A program made the position numbers and the translations under genes. Below, in pieces: positions 17,074 through 26,280 of a stretch of DNA of 64,000 nt (position 1 is its first letter; every line of letters starts with the position of its first letter). The notes under the pieces were generated by a model. It had not been told where the DNA came from. It saw nothing but the letters and a program-made list of their open reading frames with translations, and ran no database searches. This DNA comes from Alphaproteobacteria bacterium (GTDB taxonomy: Bacteria; Pseudomonadota; Alphaproteobacteria; CAAHEQ01; UBA3637). The stretch is from positions 124,001-188,000 of the forward strand of contig JAFYRI010000011.1 of the NCBI GenBank assembly GCA_017559525.1, in the 5' to 3' direction.

Positions 17074-18198
17074 TTATTCCAATCCACGACTGAGTGTATG
17101 TCTTTTTGTTAGTGCTAAAATCACACCAAATGCAAATCCTATAGATACCAACGATGAACCACCATAAGAAATAAATGGCAAAGTCATTCCTTTGGTTGGC
17201 AATAAATTCAAAGTTGATCCCATGTTTACAATAGCCTGAAATGCAATTTGTGTCAATAATCCACCAACAGCAATTTGGCAAAAAAGATTGTTTTCGCCTC
17301 GCATTAACCAAAAACCTCTTAAGACAATATATGCAAACACTGCAACCAAAACAAATGTTATAATAAAACCAAACTCTTCTGCTGAAACAGCCAAAATAAA
17401 ATCCGTATGTGCATCAGGTAATTCATATTTCACAACGCCCTCTCCTGGCCCCTTACCAAACCATCCAGCGTTTTTTAATGTTTCCATTGATTTTTCAACT
17501 TGATATGCTTCACCTTGGGCTGGATTTAAAAACCTATTAATACGTGTATGAACATGGTCAAAAACAAAATAGGCAACTACCACGCCTGACACCAAAATGC
17601 CTCCTAACACTCCCACAAAAGCTATTGGAATGCCTGATAAAAATAACTGAACACCAAAAATGGCAGAAACAGTCAGCAACATACCAATATCTGGTTGTAA
17701 AAACAATAATGAGGCAATAATAAAGAACAACACAAAAGATAAAATATAGCCAGGGAATTGTCTAATTAAGCGCCCCGACGCTAATAACCAAGCACAAACA
17801 ACTGCAAATGCAGGCTTCATAAACTCGGACGGTTGTAATCCAATACCAAATAAGTTAATCCAACGAGAAGCTCCCTTGACTTCTGTTCCAAACAAAAGAA
17901 CGCAGACCATCCCCACTAATGCACCAAGCAAAATCAATCCTGATAACCGACGCACAGATTTAAAAGATAAAAATGCCGTTAGCATCATAATAAAAATAGC
18001 CGGAGCAATAAAAATCAACTGACGCTTAATAAAATGATATGGATCAATATGATTACGTTCAGCAACACCAGGACTTGCCGCAAACGTTAAAAACAGTCCA
18101 AAAAATAGCAAAATAAAGGCACCATTAAGTAAGCCTTTATCCATACTACGATAATGATTAATACAAAAAGATTGAACCTTTAATCCAATTTTACGCAT
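17074..18198 (-). CDS. ftsW: SEDS-family septal peptidoglycan polymerase FtsW
   Basis: 374 aa with about ten membrane spans. FtsW polymerises lipid II at the septum with the FtsI transpeptidase. The family marks are GASRWINLFGIGLQPSEFMK, FLQPDIGM, the catalytic-loop region ELPDAHTDFI (with the essential aspartate) and the C-terminal PTKGMTLPFISYGGSSL. It directly follows mraY; in most related clusters murD sits between these two genes, but here the gap is only 3 bases. Confidence 0.96.
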   Translation of the reverse strand: MRKIGLKVQSFCINHYRSMDKGLLNGAFILLFFGLFLTFAASPGVAERNHIDPYHFIKRQLIFIAPAIFIMMLTAFLSFKSVRRLSGLILLGALVGMVCVLLFGTEVKGASRWINLFGIGLQPSEFMKPAFAVVCAWLLASGRLIRQFPGYILSFVLFFIIASLLFLQPDIGMLLTVSAIFGVQLFLSGIPIAFVGVLGGILVSGVVVAYFVFDHVHTRINRFLNPAQGEAYQVEKSMETLKNAGWFGKGPGEGVVKYELPDAHTDFILAVSAEEFGFIITFVLVAVFAYIVLRGFWLMRGENNLFCQIAVGGLLTQIAFQAIVNMGSTLNLLPTKGMTLPFISYGGSSLVSIGFAFGVILALTKRHTLSRGLE

Positions 18199-18201
18199 TT
18201 A

Positions 18202-19284
18202 TTACCTCAGTTTCAATGTTGCAAGAGCTAAAATCGCCAACAAAATTGATAAAATCCAAAAACGAGTAACAACCTGTGTTTCATGCCATCCTTTTTTTTC
18301 AAAATGATGATGAATTGGTGCCATTAAAAAGACGCGTTTTTTTCTGAGTTTATAAGAACCAACCTGAATAATATCTGAGACGGCTTCCATAACAAAAACA
18401 CCACCTGCTATTGCTAAAACAATTTCATGTTTTGTCGCAACAGACAAAGCCCCTAAAACACCGCCCAAAGCCAACGAACCTGTATCTCCCATAAAGACTT
18501 GAGCTGGATGCGCATTAAACCATAAAAAGCCCAAAACAGCGCCAATAATAGCACCACAAAAAATAACCATTTCTCCGGCACCTACAATATAGTGCGTTTG
18601 CAAATAACTTGCGTAATCAACACGTCCAACTAAGTAAGCAATCACCATAAAAACCAATGTTGACATGATAACCGGTACACTAACCAAACCATCCAAACCA
18701 TCTGTTAAATTAACAGCATTAGATGTACCCACCATAACAATCAATGCGAATGGCACATAAAACCACCATAAATCAACAAATAAATTCTTAAAAAATGGAA
18801 TTGTTAAAGTTGTACTCATCGGACCTTGTTGTAAAAACATAATCCAAGCACATGCAATTCCACTAACAAAAAATTGCAAAGCCAACTTCTTTTTGCCGGA
18901 AATACCCGCACTACTACGTTTCGTTAATTTTAAATAATCATCCCATAGTCCAGCTAATCCAAAACCTGTCATCACAAACAATAGCATCCAAATATATGGA
19001 TTAAACAAATCTGCCCATAAAAAATTTGATATAACAACAGATACTAAAATCATTAAACCACCCATTGTAGGGGTGCCTTTTTTCTTTAAATGAGTCTGAG
19101 GTCCATCATCACGAATAGGCTGTCCTTCACCTTGTTTTTTCTTCAACCATGCAATAAATTTAGGCCCAAACAACCAACACAAGAAAAATGATGTAAACAG
19201 GGCGCCCCCTGCACGCACCGTAATATAACTAAAAATATTAAACCAAGATACCTCATGGGATAAAAAGGATAACAAATACAACAT
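18202..19284 (-). CDS. mraY: Phospho-N-acetylmuramoyl-pentapeptide transferase
   Basis: 360 aa polytopic enzyme that transfers phospho-MurNAc-pentapeptide to undecaprenyl phosphate, giving lipid I. Diagnostic motifs: KKGTPTMGGLMIL, WDDYLKLTKRSSAGISGKKK, NAVNLTDGLDGLVSVP (metal-binding aspartates) and VFMGDTGSLALGG. The histidine cluster APIHHHFEKKGWHE sits near the C-terminus. The ATG overlaps the stop of murEF by one base. Confidence 0.98.
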   Translation of the reverse strand: MLYLLSFLSHEVSWFNIFSYITVRAGGALFTSFFLCWLFGPKFIAWLKKKQGEGQPIRDDGPQTHLKKKGTPTMGGLMILVSVVISNFLWADLFNPYIWMLLFVMTGFGLAGLWDDYLKLTKRSSAGISGKKKLALQFFVSGIACAWIMFLQQGPMSTTLTIPFFKNLFVDLWWFYVPFALIVMVGTSNAVNLTDGLDGLVSVPVIMSTLVFMVIAYLVGRVDYASYLQTHYIVGAGEMVIFCGAIIGAVLGFLWFNAHPAQVFMGDTGSLALGGVLGALSVATKHEIVLAIAGGVFVMEAVSDIIQVGSYKLRKKRVFLMAPIHHHFEKKGWHETQVVTRFWILSILLAILALATLKLR

Positions 19285-22103
19285 TAACTATTTCCTTTCA
19301 ATTTCATAACAACTTTTTTTAGGCCTATACCATTAGATGCTTTAATCAACACAACAGCTCCATCTGGCAATTCATTTAACAAAACATCGGACAATTCATC
19401 AGCTGTTGATACCCAAGCTCCTTGCCTATCGGGAGGTAAAGAATGATACAAATACTGACTTAAACGACCGGTTGCATAAACTTTATGAACATTTGCTTCT
19501 AATAACGTTGGAACCAATCCAACATGCAATTCTTTTTCATGTTCGCCTAATTCTAACATATCGCCTATCACAGCAATTTTAACTGTTCCCGAACGCAATC
19601 CCAAAGAACGAATTGAAGCGGCCATTGAGGAAGGATTTGCATTATAAGCATCATCAATCAAAATCACATTGCGTCCATTCGATAATTGTATGGTTTCAGC
19701 TGCGCCTCGTCCAGCAACAGCTGAAGCAATCCCTAAGGAAAGAGCTGCTTGTTCAACACTCGCACCTATACTATCTACGGCAGCTAACACCGCCAAAGAG
19801 TTCATCGCGAAGTGCTCTCCCAAAAATCCAATTTCATATTTTAATTCTGTTCCATGCCAATCAGCTGTAATTTTTGTTTTTTCACCAATAGCATATGTAT
19901 TTTTTAGAACAAAATCAGCCTCAACCTCATGACCAAAAGAAACAATATGACGAACACCACATTCATAAGCTTTATCACGTAATAAGCCATAAAACTTATC
20001 ATCAGCATTTAAAATAACCGATGCTCCCGTGTTCATTGAGGTAAAAATTTCTGCCTTAGCTTCCGCAATTTGTTTTTCATCTTGAAAATGTGCTAAATGA
20101 GCAGCCCCAATCATCGTCACCACAGCCACATCGGGTTGAACCAGCATAGATAACTCTGTTAATTCTCCAACATGATTCATACCCGTTTCAATAATGGCAT
20201 ATTGAGTATCCAAAGGCATTTGTGTCAAAGTTAAAGGAACACCAATATGATTGTTATAATTACCTGCTGTCGCGTAGGTTTTTCCTTGCTCAGACAAAGC
20301 CAGTTTTAACATTTCTTTTGTCGTTGTTTTTCCTGAGCTCCCTGTCACAGCCACAAATTTAGCTTCAGATCTATTTCTTGCAAAAAGAGCCAATCGATTA
20401 AATGCTTGCATGACATCAGATACTATTATTTGCTTAGATACGGGAACCCCTTCCACAAGATGATCAACCAAACAAGCACAAGCCCCTTTCTGAACGGCTG
20501 TTTTAACAAAAGCATGACCATCTACGTTATCTCCTCGAATAGCAATATATAAATCACCAAGTTGTAAGGTACGAGTATCTTTTGAAACACCAAATGCATT
20601 AATTCCCATTGGTACATCAGGAGTTAAAGCCGCCTTTAATTCGTAAAACTGCCATAATGGTTTTTTTTCGACATTCATTATTGCCAATAATGTTTCAATT
20701 TTATCATCAAATGCATACGATATACCATTAATACTTTGACCCGTCTCATGTCCCTTCCCCGCAAGAACTAAAACATCGTTTTCTTGCAAAGAAGCAACTG
20801 CAGTTAAAATTGCCATTTGACGATCACCAATTTCAATTGCTTTTGGACATGCGGCAACTATTTGTGACCGAATTTCAGCGGGATTTTCAAAGCGAGGATT
20901 GTCATCTGTAACATAAACAATATCGGCTAATTGATCTGCAATTTTTCCCATTATTGGGCGTTTTGTCACATCACGATTACCACCACAACCAAATACACAA
21001 ATTAATCGTCCTGTTGTATGTGCTCGCATCGTTTTTAATACACGCTCTAATGCATCAGGTGTATGAGCATAATCCACGTAAATAGAAGCCCCATTTTTTA
21101 GTGTTGCAACACACTCTAATCGTCCCTCAGGAGCCTGCAAAAATGGAATGACCTGCATAATTTCATCTGAGTTCGCACCTAATCCAATACACAATCCTAT
21201 AGCACACAAAATATTCATCAGCTGAAAATCACCAACAACACCTAAATCTATATCATATACTTGACCAAAAACATATACAGATACACGCTGCCCAAACGGC
21301 AAGGGCTTTTGTTCCAAAATGCGCAATTGATCACCATTTTTTCCATAGGAAATAATATGCAATCCTTTTTGTTCTGAAATATTTTTTAACTGATCAAACT
21401 CTTCAATATCAGCATTTAAAACGGCATACCCTCCATTTTTTATCCGATCAAATAATTTGATTTTAGCGGACCAATAAGTATCCATTGTTTTATGATAATC
21501 TAAATGATCTTGAGTTAAATTAGTAAAAGCACCAGCCTCAAAAGTAATACCATCCAATCGATTTTGATCTAACCCATGACTAGATGCCTCCATAGCAACT
21601 GTTTTCACACCCGCTAACTCTAATTGATGTAAATTTTCATGAATAACACAGGTGTCTGGTGTTGTCATAGAGCCTGTTTTTTTAAGTAGTGGCGAATTAA
21701 TACCAATCGTCCCCACACTCGCCGAAGCAATTCCTAATGCATTCATAATTTGAGCAACATAATAAACTGTGGAAGTTTTTCCATTTGTACCTGTCACAGC
21801 TACTTTTTTTATATTATTCGAAGCATACAATTTATTCGCCATACATGACATAACATAACGTATATTAGATACAACAACAACAGGAACAGTCGTTTGAATA
21901 GGATACTCTGCCACAATAGCAACAGCTCCATTTTGAATAGCTTGAGGCACAAAGTTAGCTCCATCTGTTTTTGTGCCTCGTATCGCGAAAAACAAACCAT
22001 CTTGTTTTATTGCTGTAGAATTACAAGATATATTTGTAATTTCTACATCCTCTCCTTGATAGGCAATTCCCGCACTTATTACTAATTCACTTAATTTCAT
22101 CAT
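19284..22103 (-). CDS. murEF: Fused MurE-MurF: meso-DAP-adding and D-Ala-D-Ala-adding ligase
   Basis: 939 aa in one uninterrupted frame. Residues 1-480 are MurE: P-loop VTGTNGKTS (103-111), TTPDTCVIHE, and DDNPRFENP (400-408), the motif that selects meso-diaminopimelate. Residues from about 485 to 939 are MurF: KDTRTLQLGDLYIAIRGDNV, P-loop VTGSSGKTTTKEM (586-598), GNYNNHIGVPLTL, and the late DDAYNANPSSM motif. Both halves keep their catalytic elements, so the protein should carry out two steps, adding the third residue and then the D-Ala-D-Ala pair to UDP-MurNAc-dipeptide. Such fusions are known in a few bacteria (for example Bordetella). It overlaps ftsI by 4 bases. No murD follows, so MurD must be encoded elsewhere. 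Confidence 0.96.
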   Translation of the reverse strand: MMKLSELVISAGIAYQGEDVEITNISCNSTAIKQDGLFFAIRGTKTDGANFVPQAIQNGAVAIVAEYPIQTTVPVVVVSNIRYVMSCMANKLYASNNIKKVAVTGTNGKTSTVYYVAQIMNALGIASASVGTIGINSPLLKKTGSMTTPDTCVIHENLHQLELAGVKTVAMEASSHGLDQNRLDGITFEAGAFTNLTQDHLDYHKTMDTYWSAKIKLFDRIKNGGYAVLNADIEEFDQLKNISEQKGLHIISYGKNGDQLRILEQKPLPFGQRVSVYVFGQVYDIDLGVVGDFQLMNILCAIGLCIGLGANSDEIMQVIPFLQAPEGRLECVATLKNGASIYVDYAHTPDALERVLKTMRAHTTGRLICVFGCGGNRDVTKRPIMGKIADQLADIVYVTDDNPRFENPAEIRSQIVAACPKAIEIGDRQMAILTAVASLQENDVLVLAGKGHETGQSINGISYAFDDKIETLLAIMNVEKKPLWQFYELKAALTPDVPMGINAFGVSKDTRTLQLGDLYIAIRGDNVDGHAFVKTAVQKGACACLVDHLVEGVPVSKQIIVSDVMQAFNRLALFARNRSEAKFVAVTGSSGKTTTKEMLKLALSEQGKTYATAGNYNNHIGVPLTLTQMPLDTQYAIIETGMNHVGELTELSMLVQPDVAVVTMIGAAHLAHFQDEKQIAEAKAEIFTSMNTGASVILNADDKFYGLLRDKAYECGVRHIVSFGHEVEADFVLKNTYAIGEKTKITADWHGTELKYEIGFLGEHFAMNSLAVLAAVDSIGASVEQAALSLGIASAVAGRGAAETIQLSNGRNVILIDDAYNANPSSMAASIRSLGLRSGTVKIAVIGDMLELGEHEKELHVGLVPTLLEANVHKVYATGRLSQYLYHSLPPDRQGAWVSTADELSDVLLNELPDGAVVLIKASNGIGLKKVVMKLKGNS

Positions 22104-23839
22104 CTTTTCTTCTTTTTTGCTTCATTTGTTATATCAATGGCTTTTTGAACATACACAGGCAATTTATATTCTTCAACCGGCTGTACACCCAAATGTGGCG
22201 CAATATTAGCTATAATTTCAAGAGCTATTGGTTTTGCATTCCAACCCGCTGTATTAAAGTTCCACGTTTCTTTGATACGTTGCGGATCTTCCAATACAAC
22301 CAAAACAGCATATTTGGGTTCATTCATTGGAAATACACCCACAAACGTCGTTCTTAGTTTACCTTTAACATATTTTCCGTTTTCAATCAAGTTAGCCGAT
22401 CCAGTTTTTCCACCAACCGCATATTTTGCTACAGGATGATTTTTTTTCAAATCCCAATTAACTACCGCCCACATCATCGGTCTCATTTGGTCACTTGTCT
22501 TTTTCGAAATAACTTGTAACTCTGGTTTTCCTTTATTTCCATCTTTCAAAAAAGTTGGCACACGATAATACCCCCCATTAGCTAATGCAGAAACTCCTGC
22601 GATTAAATGTAGTGGAGAAACGGAAATACCATATCCAAATGCCACATTAGCCGATGTAATATCTGCCCATTTTTTATCTGCAGGTACCAGCACCCCACCC
22701 CGTTCTGGCAAAGCAATTGGTAAAGCACGATAAAAACCAAATCGTTTTAAAAATTCTTGTTGTTTTTTATATCCTGATTTTTGAGCAATTTGCACAGTTC
22801 CAATATTAGAAGAATGCATTAAAATTTCCGGTACCATTAATGGCCGTTCTTGACCTCGATAATCTTCAATACGTTTACGTCCTATTTTTATTGGTTCTGT
22901 TGCATCAAATACATCCCATGGTGTAATATCTTTATATTCCAGGGCCATTGCGGTGTTAAATAATTTAAAAACAGAACCAAATTCATAAACACCTAAAGAT
23001 GCTTTGTTAAATTGCTGTTCTGGAGTCAATTTTAGCGATAAATTTGGTGTATAATCTGGCAATGAAACCATTGCTAATACTTCCGCAGTATTAACATCCA
23101 TCACAACAGCGGCTCCACCACTGGCTCCATACTTTTTAATTCCTTGATCCAAAGCCGTTCTAGCTGCCTCTTGAACAGATAAATCAACAGATAAATAAAT
23201 ATCTTGTTGTCCCAAGGCAGTATTATAAGAACGTTCTAACCCAGCAACTCCTTGCCCATCGATATCAACAGACCCTATTAGATGCGAAAACAAATTACGC
23301 TGAGGATAAACTCTTTTTTCTCCAGGGGTTTCAGATAAGAAATAATACCCCAACCAATTCACTTGATTACGTTCAGCAGGTGTTAAATTTCGCTTAATAT
23401 ACCGAAAGGTTCCACCACTATTTAATCGACGCAAAACATCATTATAAGATAAATCTGGTAAAGCCTTTACAATATTTTTCGCCACCTCAGTCATCTCCCC
23501 CTTAACCATAGCTGGATTAACAGATAAATCAACTGTTGGTAAACTAGTTGCCAAAATATTTCCATGTCTATCAATAAAATTTTTACGATTTAACTCAAAA
23601 TCTGTTTTTAGAACACTTGGCACAAATTGGCGCGGTTCATAATTCATAACCGTCAAATAAAATAAACGTCCAATAATAACGGAAAAACACAAGGACATCA
23701 TAATCAGAATAAATGAAATACGGCCTCTTGCTTTTTTCAAAGCAACCATTGTTGCGCCATCCAAGCAACGATATTTATCTAATGCTGTTTGTTCAATTTC
23801 TTGTCCAGGATAATAAAATGTTTCTTTTCGCTTAAACAT
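22100..23839 (-). CDS. ftsI: Septal peptidoglycan transpeptidase (PBP3)
   Basis: 579 aa class B penicillin-binding protein that cross-links septal peptidoglycan and partners FtsW. A cytoplasmic start is followed by one membrane anchor (about residues 41-63), the non-catalytic pedestal domain (RKNFIDRHGNILATSLPTVD), then the transpeptidase domain. That domain holds all three active-site motifs: SVFK (289-292), SSN (343-345) and KTG (478-480). It starts one base before the ftsL stop boundary and overlaps murEF by 4 bases at its end. Confidence 0.96.
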   Translation of the reverse strand: MFKRKETFYYPGQEIEQTALDKYRCLDGATMVALKKARGRISFILIMMSLCFSVIIGRLFYLTVMNYEPRQFVPSVLKTDFELNRKNFIDRHGNILATSLPTVDLSVNPAMVKGEMTEVAKNIVKALPDLSYNDVLRRLNSGGTFRYIKRNLTPAERNQVNWLGYYFLSETPGEKRVYPQRNLFSHLIGSVDIDGQGVAGLERSYNTALGQQDIYLSVDLSVQEAARTALDQGIKKYGASGGAAVVMDVNTAEVLAMVSLPDYTPNLSLKLTPEQQFNKASLGVYEFGSVFKLFNTAMALEYKDITPWDVFDATEPIKIGRKRIEDYRGQERPLMVPEILMHSSNIGTVQIAQKSGYKKQQEFLKRFGFYRALPIALPERGGVLVPADKKWADITSANVAFGYGISVSPLHLIAGVSALANGGYYRVPTFLKDGNKGKPELQVISKKTSDQMRPMMWAVVNWDLKKNHPVAKYAVGGKTGSANLIENGKYVKGKLRTTFVGVFPMNEPKYAVLVVLEDPQRIKETWNFNTAGWNAKPIALEIIANIAPHLGVQPVEEYKLPVYVQKAIDITNEAKKKKR

Positions 23840-24157
23840 CTAATCTCTCTTTTCATCCACAGAAATCACACTAACATTTTGACGCATTGGCACGCGCTGA
23901 ACATCTATAATTTGACTTGCACTAACAGGCTTAAAGTTTGTTTGTTCTGAGACTAAAGCACGCAACCGTTCAGGATCATTTAATGACGCCCAATCTCCCT
24001 TTAACATATGAATTTCACGCTTATCAAATGCAATTTGACGATGCAACCTTGCTAACTCTTCTTCCTTTTCAATTACCTTATATTTTAACATAAACATGCC
24101 AACACCAGACATAACCGCAATAAATAAGCACAGCATGTTTAGCCCCCAACGTTTCAT
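23840..24157 (-). CDS. ftsL: Cell division protein FtsL
   Basis: 105 aa bitopic protein of the FtsQ-FtsL-FtsB divisome complex. It has a short basic N-terminus, one membrane span (about residues 5-24), then a periplasmic coiled coil (EKEEELARLHRQIAFDKREI) and LNDPERLRALVSEQTNFKPV, a pattern typical of FtsL. The sequence family is weakly conserved, and the call rests on topology plus its place between rsmH and ftsI. It overlaps rsmH by 4 bases. Confidence 0.92.
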   Translation of the reverse strand: MKRWGLNMLCLFIAVMSGVGMFMLKYKVIEKEEELARLHRQIAFDKREIHMLKGDWASLNDPERLRALVSEQTNFKPVSASQIIDVQRVPMRQNVSVISVDEKRD

Positions 24158-25080
24158 GCAAGCACCTCTGTTCTTTTCGCCGCTCTCAATTTGGCTGAGT
24201 GTGAACGTGGATTAAGAGATAACTCTTCCTTAGCCGGTAAAATTGGTTTTTTAGTTACAACGCTAAACAATGCTGGCTTCGGCATACTTTGAGGCATGTG
24301 GCGATTTTCATTTGGCATTAATCCCGCGTGTTGAATAATAAAGTTTTTAACAATACGATCTTCCAGAGAATGAAATGTTACCACGACTAATCGCCCACCT
24401 GGTTTTAACAATTGAATAGACGCTGCCAACGCCCGTTCCAATTCCCCCAACTCATCATTTACAAAAATTCTAAGAGCTTGAAAAGTACGCATAGCTGAAT
24501 CCGAACCATCTCTTGGACGAGGCATAACCTTATGCACAATATCAGCCAACTGAGCCGTTGTAGCGATTTCATGTTCAGCTCTAGCACGAACAATTGCAGC
24601 AGCAATTCGACGAGAAGCCTTTTCCTCACCATACTTAAATAAAATATCGGCAATTTCCTTTTCTTTAAATGTATTCACAACATCTTTTGCCGACAAACCA
24701 GCCTGAGCCATACGCATATCCAACGGACCATCAAAACGAAAAGAAAAACCGCGCTCTGGTTTATCAATTTGCATAGAAGACACACCAATATCCAATACAA
24801 TACCATCAACTTTCTCTGACACATATTGCGCCATATTACCAAATAGGTCGTGGATAAATTGAAATCTTCCCGCATATTGCTCCATCACTTTTTTTGCGGA
24901 TTGGACAGCATTAGGGTCTCTATCAAATCCAATTACTTTATTGTTTGGAGACACATTTAAAATCGCTCGTGTATAACCACCTGCACCAAATGTACCATCG
25001 ATATAAACACCGCTATCATCATCTAACAATGTTGCCAACACAGGCTTCAATAAAACTGGAATATGTGGGCAATCAATCAT
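24154..25080 (-). CDS. rsmH: 16S rRNA (cytosine1402-N4)-methyltransferase
   Basis: 308 aa SAM-dependent enzyme (formerly MraW) that methylates C1402 of 16S rRNA. The start HIPVLLKPVLATL is typical, followed by the SAM-binding motif DGTFGAGGYTRAIL, GIVLDIGVSSMQIDKPERGF, and FRFDGPLDMRM. The C-terminal section has VVTFHSLEDRIVKNF. The ATG follows AAAGGAAAG. It is the first gene of the dcw cluster; mraZ, which precedes rsmH in most bacteria, is absent from the 274-bp gap upstream. Confidence 0.97.
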   Translation of the reverse strand: MIDCPHIPVLLKPVLATLLDDDSGVYIDGTFGAGGYTRAILNVSPNNKVIGFDRDPNAVQSAKKVMEQYAGRFQFIHDLFGNMAQYVSEKVDGIVLDIGVSSMQIDKPERGFSFRFDGPLDMRMAQAGLSAKDVVNTFKEKEIADILFKYGEEKASRRIAAAIVRARAEHEIATTAQLADIVHKVMPRPRDGSDSAMRTFQALRIFVNDELGELERALAASIQLLKPGGRLVVVTFHSLEDRIVKNFIIQHAGLMPNENRHMPQSMPKPALFSVVTKKPILPAKEELSLNPRSHSAKLRAAKRTEVLA

Positions 25081-25255
25081 AATTCATACTTTCCTTTAAA
25101 ATTAGTACAAGAGCTTAAAAAATCATAAAAAAAATATATCAAATTAAAGTTAACAAATTATTAATAAATCATAAAGACGCCCGACTTTCAACATTCATTT
25201 TTAAGTATCTATCCCCTTTTGCGTTACAACAAGATCACCTTGCGTTCAACACCAC

Positions 25256-25264
25256 ATTATATCA
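25256..25264 (-). promoter_or_regulatory. Candidate dcw operon promoter (extended -10)
   Basis: Minus-strand TGATATAAT: a perfect TATAAT (25256-25261) with an extended -10 TG. No good -35 is seen at the right distance. The start point would leave a leader of about 170 bases before rsmH. The rest of the gap 25081-25311 shows no gene and no convincing mraZ remnant. Confidence 0.5.
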
Positions 25265-25311
25265 AGCTTAATAGATTTGTAATAACAGATGCTTATTTTA
25301 ATTTTCAGCAC

Positions 25312-25337
25312 AAAAAAAGAGGGGCATAAAGCCCCTC
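25312..25337 (-). terminator. Terminator of ndk
   Basis: Minus-strand GAGGGGC, 5-base loop, GCCCCTC, then seven T; 18 bases past the ndk stop. Confidence 0.93.
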
Positions 25338-25354
25338 AATCATTACTTTAATTC

Positions 25355-25777
25355 TTAACCAACAATTTCATTACCACTGAACCATTGAGCAATTTCGATG
25401 GCAGCTGTTTCTTCGGCATCAGAACCATGAACAGAGTTTTCACCAATGCTTAAAGCAAATTCTTTGCGAATTGTGCCTTCTGCGGCGTTAGCTGGATTAG
25501 TAGCCCCCATCACTTCACGATATTTTGCAATAGCATCTTCACCTTCTAATACTTGAACAACAACCGGAGCAGATGTCATAAAGCTGACCAATTCATCAAA
25601 GAATGGTTTGCCAGCATGAACACCATAAAATGTTTCAGCTTGTTTTTTTGTCATATGAACACGTTTTTGAGCTACAATACGTAATCCGGCTGCTTCAATT
25701 TTAGCGTTGATAGCGCCTGTCAAATTGCGGTTTGTTGCATCTGGTTTAATAATAGAAAACGTTCTTTGAATTGCCAT
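25355..25777 (-). CDS. ndk: Nucleoside diphosphate kinase
   Basis: 140 aa, the normal length. Ndk moves the gamma phosphate from ATP to other (d)NDPs through a phospho-histidine. The family pattern is clear: [53 protein letters not shown] and the active-site histidine in [12 protein letters not shown] chose the ATG at 25777 (MAIQRTFS) because GGAGGTTATT precedes it; the longer frame to 25843 adds a sequence no Ndk has and crosses the promoter. It is a single-gene unit. Confidence 0.97.
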   Translation of the reverse strand: MAIQRTFSIIKPDATNRNLTGAINAKIEAAGLRIVAQKRVHMTKKQAETFYGVHAGKPFFDELVSFMTSAPVVVQVLEGEDAIAKYREVMGATNPANAAEGTIRKEFALSIGENSVHGSDAEETAAIEIAQWFSGNEIVG

Positions 25778-25814
25778 AATAACCTCCATAAAATTGGCAT
25801 TAAACATGCTCGGC

Positions 25815-25843
25815 ATATTACAAAAAAACATTAAAATTGTCAA
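25815..25843 (-). promoter_or_regulatory. Promoter of ndk
   Basis: Minus-strand TTGACA (25838-25843), 17-bp spacer, TAATAT (25815-25820). Perfect -35, moderate -10. Confidence 0.72.
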
Positions 25844-25853
25844 GAAAAAACAA

Positions 25854-25885
25854 TAAAAACAGCCAAACTCTAAAAGACTTTGGCT
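25854..25885 (-). terminator. Terminator of the DUF378 gene
   Basis: Minus-strand AGCCAAA, 11-base loop, TTTGGCT, then GTTTTT. Confidence 0.75.
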
Positions 25886-25907
25886 ATTTAAATAATATTA
25901 CAAACAA

Positions 25908-26102
25908 TTAAGCGTCTATTTTTGTAAATGATGTTGCAATTAACCACACAGCAGACACACCAACCAAAATATAAACTGATTGCGCCAAAACAGTTGCTCC
26001 AAATAAGACTTCAACTAAGTTCATACCAAATAAACCAACCAATCCCCAATTAAGAGCACCTATTAGCACTAAAATCATAGCAATTAATGAAATAACCTTC
26101 AT
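25908..26102 (-). CDS. DUF378 small membrane protein
   Basis: 64 aa with two hydrophobic segments. The family pattern LIGALNWGLVGLFGMNLVE (about residues 18-36) is clear and is followed by a second span with VYILVGVSAVWLI. DUF378 proteins are short inner-membrane proteins of unknown role, common in bacteria. The ATG follows GGGAGG. The gene has its own terminator. It is downstream of virB4, but a hairpin lies between them, so it is probably a separate unit. Confidence 0.9.
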   Translation of the reverse strand: MKVISLIAMILVLIGALNWGLVGLFGMNLVEVLFGATVLAQSVYILVGVSAVWLIATSFTKIDA

Positions 26103-26211
26103 GTTTCCTCCCTTTTGTTATATCAAACACCGTTTATGTGGGCATGTTATCATTTAAATTCAAGAGGATTGTTTGATTTTATATCTTTTTACAACCTTTT
26201 GAATAATATTC

Positions 26212-26252
26212 AAAACATGACTTTTATTTAATTATAACAAAAGTCATGTTTT
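26212..26252 (-). terminator. Probable terminator of virB4
   Basis: Inverted repeat AAAACATGACTTTT / AAAAGTCATGTTTT with a 13-base loop, 29 bases past the virB4 stop. The T run is short (TTTT), so efficiency is uncertain; the symmetrical arms could work in both directions. Confidence 0.55.
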
Positions 26253-26280
26253 AGTAAAATAAACAACATAAATAGATTAA

